Of a stretch of DNA of 64,000 bases, positions 32,658-40,797 are shown in pieces. The notes beneath the pieces are model-generated. The model saw only the letters and a list, made by a program, of their open reading frames with translations. It was not told the origin of the DNA and did no database searches. Each line of letters starts with the position of its first letter. Position 1 is the stretch's first letter. The stretch comes from Streptomyces cyanogenus (GTDB taxonomy: Bacteria; Actinomycetota; Actinomycetes; Streptomycetales; Streptomycetaceae). The stretch covers positions 5,409,001 through 5,473,000 of the forward strand of contig NZ_CP071839.1 of NCBI RefSeq assembly GCF_017526105.1. The letters run 5' to 3'. The translations under genes were made by a program, and so were the position numbers.

Positions 32658-33518
32658 ATGACGCCGCAGAATCCATCAGACGACAGCCGCTGGTCCGACC
32701 TGGACCGTCCGCCCCTGAACGCCGTGGCACTGCGGCGCGGGCTGGTCCGGGAGGGGGGCCTGTACCGCGAGATCGAGGTGGTGCAGCAGACCGGCTCCAC
32801 CAACTCCGACCTCGCCGCGCGGGCCGAGGCGGGGAAGGCCGACGAGGGGGCGGTGCTGGTGGCGGAGGAGCAGACGGCCGGCCGGGGCCGGCTGGACCGC
32901 CGCTGGACCGCTCCGCCGCGCTCGGGTCTGTTCTTCTCCGTACTGCTGAAGCCCACCGAGGTGCCGGTGGCCCGCTGGGGGTGGCTGCCGCTGCTGACGG
33001 GCGTGGCGGTGGCGACCGGGCTGTCCCGGGCCGCGGGCGTCGACACGGCACTCAAGTGGCCGAACGACCTGCTGGTCACCGTCGGCGGCGAGGAGCGCAA
33101 GGCCGGCGGGATCCTCGCCGAGCGGGCCGGCGCGGACGGTGTCGTCGTCGGTGTGGGCATCAACGTCACCCTGCGGGCCGACGAGCTTCCCGTCCCGCAG
33201 GCGGGCTCCCTCGCGCTGGCCGGGGCGGTGGGCACGGACCGGGATCCGTTGCTGCGGGCGGTGCTGCGGTCGCTGGAGGACTGGTACGGGCGGTGGCGGG
33301 CCGCGGGCGGCGACCCCTCGGCGAGCGGCCTCCAGGAGACGTACACGGCAGGGTGCGCCACGCTCGGCCGCGTGGTGCGCGCCGAGTTGCCGGGGGAGCG
33401 GGCGGTGGTGGGGGAGGCCGTGGCACTGGACGGCGACGGGCGCCTGATCATCGCCACGGATCAGGGGATGCAGGAGCCGGTGGGAGCGGGGGACATCGTG
33501 CACCTGCGGCCCGCGTAG
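32658..33518 (+). CDS. birA: Biotin--[acetyl-CoA carboxylase] ligase
   Basis: A 286-residue BirA of the monofunctional class: no N-terminal helix-turn-helix is present, so it is not a repressor. Catalytic domain motifs are TGSTNSDLAARAEAG, AEEQTAGRGRLDRRWTAPPR (the biotinyl-AMP loop), LKWPNDLLV and AGGILAER with GVGINV; a short SH3-like C-terminal domain ends in VGAGDIVHLRPA. It biotinylates the lysine in the AccA-type BCCP. The start chosen is the ATG at 32658 (MTPQNPSDD). Its position opposite pccB matches its role. Confidence 0.94.
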   Translation: MTPQNPSDDSRWSDLDRPPLNAVALRRGLVREGGLYREIEVVQQTGSTNSDLAARAEAGKADEGAVLVAEEQTAGRGRLDRRWTAPPRSGLFFSVLLKPTEVPVARWGWLPLLTGVAVATGLSRAAGVDTALKWPNDLLVTVGGEERKAGGILAERAGADGVVVGVGINVTLRADELPVPQAGSLALAGAVGTDRDPLLRAVLRSLEDWYGRWRAAGGDPSASGLQETYTAGCATLGRVVRAELPGERAVVGEAVALDGDGRLIIATDQGMQEPVGAGDIVHLRPA

Positions 33519-33562
33519 CCCTACGGGCTGCCGGTGCTGCGTGGTGCGGCTCGCTGCAGCTC

Positions 33563-33604
33563 CCCCGGGGGCGCGGGGAACTGCGCGAGCGGCCACGGCG
33601 TACC
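33563..33604 (+). repeat. REP-like dispersed element after birA
   Basis: CCCCCGGGGGCGCGGGGAAC then TGCGCGAGCGGCCACGGC: full-length core of the family, 45 bp downstream of birA. Confidence 0.6.
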
Positions 33605-33628
33605 CGCGGTCGGCGCCGGCGGGTGGGT

Positions 33629-33659
33629 CCCCGGGCCTCGGCCGATGCGGGGCCCGGGG
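33629..33659. terminator. Possible terminator after birA
   Basis: CCCCGGGCC and GGCCCGGGG form a 9-bp stem with a 13-nt loop in the 296-bp gap between birA and the cyclase gene; the rest of the gap has no gene. Confidence 0.45.
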
Positions 33660-33814
33660 GCGCGGCCCCCCGGTGCGCGGCAGCAACGCCGGTCCACGAA
33701 CCCGGTACCCGGCGAGCCCCCCCGGCCGAACCCGACGGAGTGAGCTGGCGCACACCTGCCGTAGAGTTGAGGCCGGTCGATACGTGACCGCGGCAGATCG
33801 GAAGGGCAGCAGGC

Positions 33815-34927
33815 GTGACCGTCGACGACACGGGCTCCGGCGCTGGCGGGGACCCCCACGCCGCCGACACCGGCGAGGACCCGCTGGCCCTGCGGCTCGA
33901 ACAGCTCATCCTGGGCGCCGAGCGCCGCTACACCCCGTTTCAGGCGGCCCGCAGCGCCGGCGTCTCCATGGAGTTGGCGTCCCGCTTCTGGCGGGCGATG
34001 GGCTTCGCGGACATCGGCCAGGCCAAGGCCCTCACCGAGGCCGACGTCCTGGCCCTGCGCCGGCTCGCCGGCCTGGTGGAGGCGGGCCTGCTGAGCGAGG
34101 CGATGGCGGTGCAGGTGGCCCGGTCCACGGGGCAGACCACCGCCCGGTTGGCCGAGTGGCAGATCGACTCGTTCCTGGAGGGCCTGACCGAGCCCCCGGA
34201 GCCCGGGATGACCCGCACCGAGGTGACGTACCCGATCGTCGAGCTGCTCCTGCCCGAGCTGGAGGAGTTCCTCGTCTACGTGTGGCGCCGCCAGCTCGCC
34301 GCCTCCGCCGGCCGTGTCGTGCAGACCGGTGACGACGAGGAGATGGTCGACCGGCGCCTGGCCGTCGGCTTCGCCGACCTGGTCGGCTTCACCCGCCTCA
34401 CCCGCCGTATGGAGGAGGAGGAGCTGGGCGAGCTGGTCGAGGCGTTCGAGACGACCGCCGCCGACCTGGTGGCCGCGCGCGGCGGCCGGCTCATCAAGAC
34501 CCTCGGCGACGAGGTGCTGTACGCGGCGGACGACGCGGGTACGGCCGCGGACATCGCGCTGCGGCTGGTGGAGACGCTGTCGAACGACGAGACGATGCCC
34601 GAGCTGCGGGTCGGCATGGCGTTCGGCACGGTGACCACCCGTATGGGTGATGTGTTCGGCACGACGGTGAACCTGGCCTCCCGGTTGACCTCGATAGCCC
34701 CGCGCGACGCCGTCCTGGTGGACAGCGCCTTCGCCGAGGAGCTGATCCGCACCGGCGAGGCGCCCGCCTCGGAGGCGGAGGCGGCGGAGGCCGCGGCGGC
34801 CGCCGAGAAGGAGGGCGAGGAGCCGCCGGTGTACCGCTTCGCGCTCCAGCCGATGTGGCAGCGCCCGGTGCGCGGGCTCGGCGTGGTCGAGCCGTGGCTG
34901 CTCATGCGCCGCGACGGCCGGCCGTAG
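33815..34927 (+). CDS. cya: Class III adenylate cyclase
   Basis: A 370-residue cytosolic class III cyclase making cAMP. The C-terminal cyclase homology domain covers about residues 180-350: RRLAVGFADLVGFTRLTRRM carries both metal aspartate positions, and LIKTLGDEVLYAADD, VGMAFGTVTTRMGDVFGTTVNLASRL and VLVDS complete the core. The N-terminal 170 residues (LEQLILGAERRYTPFQAARS, then a MerR/winged-helix-like stretch) form an Adenylate_cyc_N-type regulatory region of unknown ligand. Start GTG at 33815. In S. coelicolor cya (SCO4928) affects germination and development. Its 3' end overlaps the next, opposite gene by 26 bp. Confidence 0.92.
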   Translation: MTVDDTGSGAGGDPHAADTGEDPLALRLEQLILGAERRYTPFQAARSAGVSMELASRFWRAMGFADIGQAKALTEADVLALRRLAGLVEAGLLSEAMAVQVARSTGQTTARLAEWQIDSFLEGLTEPPEPGMTRTEVTYPIVELLLPELEEFLVYVWRRQLAASAGRVVQTGDDEEMVDRRLAVGFADLVGFTRLTRRMEEEELGELVEAFETTAADLVAARGGRLIKTLGDEVLYAADDAGTAADIALRLVETLSNDETMPELRVGMAFGTVTTRMGDVFGTTVNLASRLTSIAPRDAVLVDSAFAEELIRTGEAPASEAEAAEAAAAAEKEGEEPPVYRFALQPMWQRPVRGLGVVEPWLLMRRDGRP

Positions 34928-35552
34928 CAGCTCGCCGACCGCCGTCGTCGCCGAGCACGTCCACGCACAGGGCGATCACCGGCACGCACACCCCGCCCGG
35001 ATCGGGTTCCGCCGGGCCGTGGCCGGGAGTGGGGGTCGGGGACGGCGTGGGAGTCGCCGGGGCCGGACGCGGGGCGGACGCCGTCGGCGCGGGGCCCGTC
35101 GGGCCGCCGGGCGGGCCCGGGGTCCGGGTCGCTTCGGCGGTCGGTACGGCGGTGGGGCCGGGCGCTGCCGTGGCCGTACCCGGTGCCGTGCCCGGTGCGG
35201 TCGGGACCGGGGACCCGGCGGGCGCCGGTGCGAGGCTCCGGCCGCCCATGGCGGAGGTCGCCGAGGGCAGCGCGGTGGGGGCGGCGATGGTGGCCGAGGT
35301 GTTCGCGGGGCCGTCCGGGGTCCGGCCGCCCGGGTCGCGCCGGGGCTCCGCCTCCGCCGTACCGGACGCGCCGACCCCGGACTCCGGAGCCACCCGGACC
35401 AGGCTGAGCGCCCCCGCGGCCAGGAGGAGACCGACGACGGCCAGCAGCACCTTGCGCGGATGGGGCTTGCGGTGCCGCCCGCGGCGTGCGCCCGGCGTAC
35501 TCGCCGGCGCGCTGTCCTGTGCCGCGGCAGACCGTCCAGGTATCGGTGTCAT
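34902..35552 (-). CDS. Hypothetical Pro/Ala/Thr-rich anchored protein
   Basis: A 216-residue protein: cytoplasmic basic N-terminus (GARRGRHRKPHPRK), one transmembrane helix (VLLAVVGLLLAAGALSLVRV, about residues 35-54), then 130 residues dominated by Pro, Ala, Thr and Gly (for example PTPSPTPTPGHGPAEPDPGG), and a short conserved-looking end VCVPVIALCVDVLGDD with two cysteines. Probably surface-exposed stalk-like sequence. It is antisense-overlapping the cya 3' end. No function is recognised. Low complexity makes the exact frame less certain, but the helix and the cysteine-containing end argue that it is real. Confidence 0.65.
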   Translation of the reverse strand: MTPIPGRSAAAQDSAPASTPGARRGRHRKPHPRKVLLAVVGLLLAAGALSLVRVAPESGVGASGTAEAEPRRDPGGRTPDGPANTSATIAAPTALPSATSAMGGRSLAPAPAGSPVPTAPGTAPGTATAAPGPTAVPTAEATRTPGPPGGPTGPAPTASAPRPAPATPTPSPTPTPGHGPAEPDPGGVCVPVIALCVDVLGDDGGRRAATAGRRGA

Positions 35553-35718
35553 GGGTTCCCTCCCCGTCGCGCGCCCGGGGCGCGCCGTGGCGCACGCTAT
35601 GCGCTCCCATGGGCGAAGTGCGCGCAGACGGCCGGGATGTCACTCGAACGGGCGAACGGGCGGGGTGCCCCGGGCTTCCCGGGAGAGGGCGTGGCTGCGA
35701 TGATCGGGCCGACGGACA

Positions 35719-35734
35719 GTTAACCCGCGTTAAC
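35719..35734. promoter_or_regulatory. Double GTTAAC motif upstream of the enoyl-CoA hydratase gene
   Basis: GTTAACCCGCGTTAAC consists of two self-palindromic hexamers 4 bp apart, immediately before the Shine-Dalgarno sequence (CGGAGGGG). In very GC-rich DNA two AT-rich hexamers so close are notable and suggest an operator. Confidence 0.5.
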
Positions 35735-35746
35735 CGGAGGGGTGTC

Positions 35747-36541
35747 ATGAGCGAGGAGCGGTTCGGGGAGTTCGTGCTGGTGCGGCGGCACGGGCATGTC
35801 GCGGAGCTGGTGCTGGACCGGCCCAAGGCGATGAACGCCGTCTCCACCGGGATGGCCCGGTCCCTCGCGGACGCGTGCGCCGCGCTCGCCGCCGACCGCG
35901 ACGCCCGGGTGGTCGTCCTGACCTCGTCGCACGAACGGGCCTTCTGCGTGGGCGCGGACCTGAAGGAGCGGAACTCCTTCACCGACGCCGACCTGGTTCG
36001 GCAGCGGCCGGTGGCGCGGGCCGCGTACACCGGGGTGCTGGAACTGCCGATGCCGACCGTCGCGGCGGTGCACGGTTTCGCGCTGGGCGGCGGGTTCGAG
36101 CTGGCGCTGTCCTGCGACCTGATCGTGGCCGACGCCACGGCGGTGGTGGGGCTGCCGGAGGTGTCCGTGGGCGTGATCCCGGGCGGCGGCGGCACGCAGC
36201 TGCTGCCCCGGCGGGTCGGTGCGGCGCGCGCGGCCGAGCTGATCTTCTCGGCGCGGCGCGTGGAGGCGGCGGAGGCGGCCGAGCTGGGGCTGGTGGACCG
36301 GCTGGTGGAGGCCGGCCGGGACCGCGAGGAGGCGCTCGCGCTCGGGGAGCGCATCGCCGGGAACTCGCCGGTGGGCCTGCGGGCGGCGAAGCGTGCGCTG
36401 CGGCTGGGGCACGGGCTGGACCTGCGGGCCGGCCTGGAGGTCGAGGACGCGGCGTGGCGCTCGGTGGCCTTCTCCGGCGACCGGGCGGAGGGCGTGGCGG
36501 CCTTCAACGAGAAGCGCACGCCGCGGTGGCCGGGAGAGTGA
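35747..36541 (+). CDS. Enoyl-CoA hydratase/isomerase family protein
   Basis: A 264-residue crotonase-fold protein: VAELVLDRPKAMNAVSTGMA at the N-terminus, oxyanion-hole segment AFCVGADLKERNSF, AAVHGFALGGGFELALSCDLIVAD, and the catalytic-Glu region VGLPEVSVGVIPGGGGTQLLPRRVG with the second Glu in LPEVSVG. It probably hydrates enoyl-CoA in fatty acid or branched-chain acyl-CoA breakdown; the exact substrate is not determined. The ATG at 35747 has a good CGGAGGGG site. Monocistronic; a REP-like element follows its stop. Confidence 0.9.
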   Translation: MSEERFGEFVLVRRHGHVAELVLDRPKAMNAVSTGMARSLADACAALAADRDARVVVLTSSHERAFCVGADLKERNSFTDADLVRQRPVARAAYTGVLELPMPTVAAVHGFALGGGFELALSCDLIVADATAVVGLPEVSVGVIPGGGGTQLLPRRVGAARAAELIFSARRVEAAEAAELGLVDRLVEAGRDREEALALGERIAGNSPVGLRAAKRALRLGHGLDLRAGLEVEDAAWRSVAFSGDRAEGVAAFNEKRTPRWPGE

Positions 36542-36570
36542 GGCACCCTGCCACGGCTGTCCGCGGCCGC

Positions 36571-36655
36571 GACGCGCCCTGAAGGGGCGCGGGGAACTGC
36601 GCGACCGGCCAGGACGGACCCGCACCGGGCAACGCTCGGCAGCCCCCACCCGGTA
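36571..36655 (+). repeat. REP-like dispersed element with hairpin after the enoyl-CoA hydratase gene
   Basis: The hairpin CGCGCCC-TGAAG-GGGCGCG continues into GGGAACTGCGCGACCGGCC, 30 bp past the stop codon. Best-preserved copy together with the one at 14541. Confidence 0.65.
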
Positions 36656-36722
36656 GGCGCGCATTCCACCTGATCGCCTCACCAATGTCCCGAACCCCGC
36701 CAATCCTCCCTAATCTGGAGTA

Positions 36723-37865
36723 ATGGGTGAGGACAAGCGGCTGGCCGCAGTCGTGGCGCTGGCGCAGGGCATGGCGGCGGCCCACACCCCGCGGGAGTGC
36801 TGGCAGGCCGCCGCCCTCGGCGCCTGCCACGCGCTGGACGGCAGTTTCGCCGCGCTGTCGGTGTGGGAACGGGAACTCGGCCGCCTCCGGGTCCTCGTGA
36901 ACGTGGGGGACCGTGCCCCCGACGAGGAGGACTTCCCGGAGGCCGAGACCTACCCGGTGCACCAGTTCCCGGAGATCACCGAGTTCCTGCACGAGCGCTG
37001 GGCCGGTGGCGGCGGCCCGAACGCCTGGGTGGAGACGGCCGAGGGAACGGCCGCCGGCGACCCCGGTTACTTCCACCAGCGCGTCGCCGCCCTGCGCCGC
37101 CGGGGCCGCGGCTGCTGTGTCGTCGCCCCCGTCATCCTGCACGGCCGGGCCTGGGGCGAGCTGTATGTGGCGCGCGCGGCCGGCGAACCCCTCTTCGGGC
37201 GGGCCGACGCCGACTTCGCCACCGTGCTCGCCGCCGTGGTCGCCGCCGGCATCGCGCAGACCGAGCGGCTGGAGGAGGCCCGCCGGCTCGCGTACACCGA
37301 CGCCCTGACCGGTCTGGCCAACCGCCGGGCCGTGGACGTACGCCTGGAGGAGGCCGTCGAGCGGCATCGCGCGGAGGGCGTGGCCGTCAGTCTCGTGGTC
37401 TGCGACCTCAACGGGCTCAAGCGGGTCAACGACACCCTCGGGCACGCCGTCGGCGACCGCCTGCTCGAACGTTTCGGCTCGGTGCTGTCGCTGTGCGGCG
37501 CGATGGTGCCGGGCGCGCTGGTCGCACGGCTCGGCGGGGACGAGTTCTGTCTGCTCGCGGTCGGGCCGCCCGCCGATGACGTGGTGAAGGCCGCCGACGA
37601 ACTGTGCCGCCGGGCCGGGGAGTTGGAGCCGGGGGAGGGGGTCGCCTGCGGGGTCGCCTCGACCGAGGAGCCGATCGGGGAGGTGCGGGACGCCCGCCGG
37701 CTGTTCCGGCTCGCGGACGCCGCCCAGTACCGGGCCAAGGCCATGCGCCTGGACCGGCCGGTGGTGGCCGGCCGGGAGGGGCCGGAGGATCCGGTCGTAC
37801 GGCTGGCCGACGAACCGCCGCCCTCGCGGGGTGAGCGGCGCCGGTTCCGCGGGCGCCGGCCGTGA
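36723..37865 (+). CDS. GAF-GGDEF diguanylate cyclase (CdgE-like)
   Basis: A 380-residue protein with an N-terminal GAF-like sensor domain (about residues 15-180: ALGACHALDGSFAALSVWER to GELYVARAAGEPLFGRADADF) and a C-terminal GGDEF domain beginning TDALTGLANRRAVDVRLEEA and containing the intact active-site RLGGDEFCLLAVG. It should make cyclic di-GMP, which controls development in Streptomyces. No RxxD inhibitory site is seen just before GGDEF. It resembles the conserved Streptomyces CdgE, a name from memory. No transmembrane helix, so cytosolic. Confidence 0.88.
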   Translation: MGEDKRLAAVVALAQGMAAAHTPRECWQAAALGACHALDGSFAALSVWERELGRLRVLVNVGDRAPDEEDFPEAETYPVHQFPEITEFLHERWAGGGGPNAWVETAEGTAAGDPGYFHQRVAALRRRGRGCCVVAPVILHGRAWGELYVARAAGEPLFGRADADFATVLAAVVAAGIAQTERLEEARRLAYTDALTGLANRRAVDVRLEEAVERHRAEGVAVSLVVCDLNGLKRVNDTLGHAVGDRLLERFGSVLSLCGAMVPGALVARLGGDEFCLLAVGPPADDVVKAADELCRRAGELEPGEGVACGVASTEEPIGEVRDARRLFRLADAAQYRAKAMRLDRPVVAGREGPEDPVVRLADEPPPSRGERRRFRGRRP

Positions 37866-37921
37866 GGCGAAGCCCACACCTCGCGGTAAGGGTCACCCCT
37901 GGTACCCACTAGTGACATCAC

Positions 37922-37934
37922 CGCATTCAATGCG
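37922..37934. promoter_or_regulatory. Palindrome upstream of hutH
   Basis: CGCATT-C-AATGCG is a perfect 13-bp interrupted palindrome, 13 bp before the hutH ATG. GTCAC and GTGAC also bracket 37893-37915 in inverted orientation. Either may be an operator for histidine utilisation. Confidence 0.5.
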
Positions 37935-37947
37935 TACGCTCCTGAAT

Positions 37948-39492
37948 ATGGATATGCACACTGTGGTGGTGGGGACGTCCGGTGTCACGGCGTCCGACGT
38001 TCTCGCCGTGGCGCGCGGCGGTGCCCGCATCGAGCTGTCGGCCGAAGCCGTGGCGGCCCTCGCGGCGGCCCGGGAGATCGTGGACGCGCTGGCGGCCAAG
38101 CCGGACCCGGTCTACGGCGTCTCCACCGGCTTCGGTGCCCTGGCGACCCGGCACATCAGCCAGGAACTGCGCGCCCAGCTGCAGCGCAACATCGTCCGCT
38201 CGCACGCCGCCGGCATGGGGCCGAGGGTCGAGCGGGAAGTCGTACGTGCCCTGATGTTCCTCCGGCTCAAGACCGTCTGCTCCGGGCACACCGGTGTGCG
38301 GCCCGAGGTCGCGCAGACCATGGCCGACGTCCTGAACGCCGGCATCACCCCGGTCGTGCACGAGTACGGCTCCCTCGGCTGCTCCGGCGACCTGGCGCCG
38401 CTGTCCCACTGCGCCCTCGCGCTCATGGGCGAGGGGGAGGCCGAGGGCCCCGACGGCGTCGTGCGGCCCGCCGGTGAGCTGCTCGCCGAACACGGCATCC
38501 AGCCCGTCGAACTGCGCGAGAAGGAGGGTCTCGCCCTCCTCAACGGCACCGACGGCATGCTCGGCATGCTGATCATGGCCCTCGCCGACCTCGACACCCT
38601 CTACAAGTCCGCCGACGTCACCGCCGCCCTCAGCCTGGAGGCGCTGCTCGGCACGGACAAGGTGCTCGCGCCGGAGCTGCACGCCATCCGCCCGCACCCG
38701 GGCCAGGGCGCCTCCGCCGCCAACATGCTGGCCGTACTGAAGGGTTCGGGCCTCACCGGACACCACCAGGACGACGCGCCCCGCGTCCAGGACGCCTACT
38801 CCGTGCGCTGCGCCCCGCAGGTCGCCGGTGCCGGACGCGACACCCTCGCGCACGCCCGCCTGGTCGCCGAGCGGGAGCTGGCCTCCGCCGTCGACAACCC
38901 CGTCGTGCTGCCCGACGGCAGGGTGGAGTCCAACGGCAACTTCCACGGCGCGCCCGTGGCCTACGTCCTGGACTTCCTCGCCATCGCCGCCGCCGACCTC
39001 GGCTCCATCGCCGAGCGCCGCACCGACCGGCTGCTGGACAAGAACCGCAGCCACGGGCTTCCGCCCTTCCTCGCGGACGACGCCGGCGTGGACTCCGGCC
39101 TGATGATCGCCCAGTACACGCAGGCCGCGCTGGTCAGCGAGCTGAAGCGGCTGGCCGTACCGGCCTCCGCGGACTCCATCCCGTCCTCCGCCATGCAGGA
39201 GGACCACGTCTCCATGGGCTGGTCGGCCGCGCGCAAGCTGCGCACCGCCGTGGACAACCTCACCCGGGTCATCGCCATCGAGCTGTACGCGGCCACCCGT
39301 GCTGTCGAGCTGCGCGAGGGTCTCACCCCGGCGCCCGCCACCCGGGCCGTCATCGAGGCCGTACGGGCCGCGGGCGTGCAGGGCCCGGGTCCGGACCGCT
39401 TCCTGGCGCCCGACCTCGCCGCCGCCGACGCGTTCGTGCGCACCGGCGATCTCGTGGCGGCCGTGGAGAAGGTCACCGGCCCGCTCCGGTGA
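37948..39492 (+). CDS. hutH: Histidine ammonia-lyase
   Basis: A 514-residue lyase converting L-histidine to urocanate and ammonia, the first step of histidine use. The MIO prosthetic group forms from Cys145-Ser146-Gly147 in EYGSLGCSGDLAPLSH; most homologues have Ala-Ser-Gly, but CSG is the known Streptomyces form. Also seen: VYGVSTGFGALATRHIS (catalytic Tyr), SVRCAPQV, GNFHGAPVAY and QEDHVSMG. The start is the ATG at 37948 (MDMHTVVVG), with weak upstream alternatives. Not in an operon; the rest of the hut pathway is not in the window. Confidence 0.96.
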   Translation: MDMHTVVVGTSGVTASDVLAVARGGARIELSAEAVAALAAAREIVDALAAKPDPVYGVSTGFGALATRHISQELRAQLQRNIVRSHAAGMGPRVEREVVRALMFLRLKTVCSGHTGVRPEVAQTMADVLNAGITPVVHEYGSLGCSGDLAPLSHCALALMGEGEAEGPDGVVRPAGELLAEHGIQPVELREKEGLALLNGTDGMLGMLIMALADLDTLYKSADVTAALSLEALLGTDKVLAPELHAIRPHPGQGASAANMLAVLKGSGLTGHHQDDAPRVQDAYSVRCAPQVAGAGRDTLAHARLVAERELASAVDNPVVLPDGRVESNGNFHGAPVAYVLDFLAIAAADLGSIAERRTDRLLDKNRSHGLPPFLADDAGVDSGLMIAQYTQAALVSELKRLAVPASADSIPSSAMQEDHVSMGWSAARKLRTAVDNLTRVIAIELYAATRAVELREGLTPAPATRAVIEAVRAAGVQGPGPDRFLAPDLAAADAFVRTGDLVAAVEKVTGPLR

Positions 39493-39498
39493 ACGCGA

Positions 39499-39526
39499 AG
39501 GGGCCCCGGCACCGGCCGGGGCCCCT
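39499..39526. terminator. Bidirectional terminator between hutH and the lipoprotein gene
   Basis: AGGGGCCCCGGC-ACCG-GCCGGGGCCCCT: perfect 12-bp stem with a 4-nt loop, 7 bp after the hutH stop. Confidence 0.9.
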
Positions 39527-39545
39527 CGACGCTACGGAGGGAACG

Positions 39546-40316
39546 TCACTTCAGCTTGGCGGCCTGCGCCTTCACGACCGGAGCGGAGACCGTGTAGGCC
39601 TTCTTGGTCATCATCGCCCCGATGTTGATCGTGGTGTACACGGCGAGGTTGTTCCCGTGCCGCACGACCTCGGCGTGCAGCGGCAGGGCGCCGTCCTTGC
39701 CCGCGTCGTTGGTCGCGGTGAAGGCCACCGACGCGTCACCCGTGCCCGAGGACTTCTCCTCGGCGACCTTGGTGAACTTGCCCTTCTCGCCGTCCTGCGC
39801 GCCGGAGAAGCCGCCCGCGCAGGCCTTGACCGCGTCGGAGACCGCCTTCAGGCCCTGCTCGGCGCCGTCCCCGTCGTACGAGGCCAGCGTGACCACGGTG
39901 ACGTCCAGGTTCATGGACTCGCTGATCGCGTCCTCGAACTTGCCGTCGCCCGGCGACGGGGCGGCCGTGGGGGTCTTCTTGTTCTCGGTGGCCATCTTGC
40001 TGGTGTGCGCCGCCGGGTCGCCGGGCGCGATGCCGGTGAAGGCCCGGAGCACCGGCTCGCACTTGGCGTCGTCGGACGTGACCTTGCTCTTGTCGGGGAC
40101 ACCGCCCTCGACGGCACCGACCTTGTGCCCGGGCACGTCACCCTGGGCGATGATCAGCTTCCCCAACTGGGCGGCGCTCAGCGCCTTCGCCGCGTCCTTG
40201 TCCGAGCCGTTCGCGGAGCCCTTCGAACCTTCGTCGCCACAACCCGTGACGAGGGCGAGCGACAGCGCGCTCACAGCTGCGGTGGCGCACAGCCGCACGC
40301 CCGATGATCTCTTCAT
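39546..40316 (-). CDS. Hypothetical secreted lipoprotein
   Basis: A 256-residue predicted lipoprotein: basic start MKRSSGVRLCATAAVSALSL, lipobox LVTGC (Cys26), a Gly/Ser/Asp/Lys-rich linker, then a globular domain (AAQLGKLIIAQGDVPGHKVG to YTTINIGAMMTKKAYTVSAPVV). The repeated pattern of ALSAAQLGKLIIAQGDVPG resembles the extracellular sensor-type domain seen in many actinobacterial lipoproteins and kinases, without a known ligand. Monocistronic and convergent with hutH. Function unknown. Confidence 0.82.
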   Translation of the reverse strand: MKRSSGVRLCATAAVSALSLALVTGCGDEGSKGSANGSDKDAAKALSAAQLGKLIIAQGDVPGHKVGAVEGGVPDKSKVTSDDAKCEPVLRAFTGIAPGDPAAHTSKMATENKKTPTAAPSPGDGKFEDAISESMNLDVTVVTLASYDGDGAEQGLKAVSDAVKACAGGFSGAQDGEKGKFTKVAEEKSSGTGDASVAFTATNDAGKDGALPLHAEVVRHGNNLAVYTTINIGAMMTKKAYTVSAPVVKAQAAKLK

Positions 40317-40358
40317 GAGCGAACTATGTGGTCGCCGTCAAAGACTCGTCAAGGAAAA

Positions 40359-40688
40359 TTAAAAGCCCAGACGTTCCCGACGCACCGAATACACGACGAA
40401 TCCGGCGCCCACGCCGAGGAAGAGACTGCCGCCGATGACGTACGGGGTGGTGTCGAAGCTTCCCGTGTCGGCCAGTTCGGTCTCCGCCGCGTTGTCCGCG
40501 GACTCGGCGGACGCCGCCGTCACCGCTCTGGCCTGCGTGACCTGTTCGGCCTGCGACGAGGCGGAGGTGGCTGCCGTCCCTCTCGTCGGGGCGTCCTGCG
40601 AGGCGTTCGCGGACGGGACGAACCACAGCGCGCACAGCAGGGTGCCCGCGGCGGTGGCGGTCAGCAGCGGACGGCGAGCGAATGACAC
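40359..40688 (-). CDS. Small LAxTG sortase-type cell-wall protein
   Basis: A 109-residue exported protein: signal peptide (FARRPLLTATAAGTLLCALW, likely cleaved after SANA, about residue 29), a 40-residue Ala/Thr/Ser/Glu-rich mature stalk, the sorting motif LADTG at residues 72-76, a hydrophobic helix (YVIGGSLFLGVGAGFVVYSV) and a basic tail RRERLGF. LAxTG is the motif used by class E sortases in Streptomyces, which also anchor the long chaplins. The start is GTG at 40688. The mature domain is too short to be an enzyme; it is probably a wall spacer or adhesin-like coat protein. Confidence 0.8.
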   Translation of the reverse strand: MSFARRPLLTATAAGTLLCALWFVPSANASQDAPTRGTAATSASSQAEQVTQARAVTAASAESADNAAETELADTGSFDTTPYVIGGSLFLGVGAGFVVYSVRRERLGF

Positions 40689-40797
40689 GGAATATCGATC
40701 CCCTTGTGACGCTGGCGAATTGGCCGTGTGGGGCGATGTTAGTGAAAGGCGCGGGTCACAGGAAAGTCACGGGAGGTTTCAGTCGTACGCTCCCGCC

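Noticed and set aside
38379..38399. CSG instead of ASG in the histidine ammonia-lyase MIO site as an anomaly
   Set aside because: Cys-Ser-Gly is the known form in Streptomyces histidine ammonia-lyases and still forms MIO.
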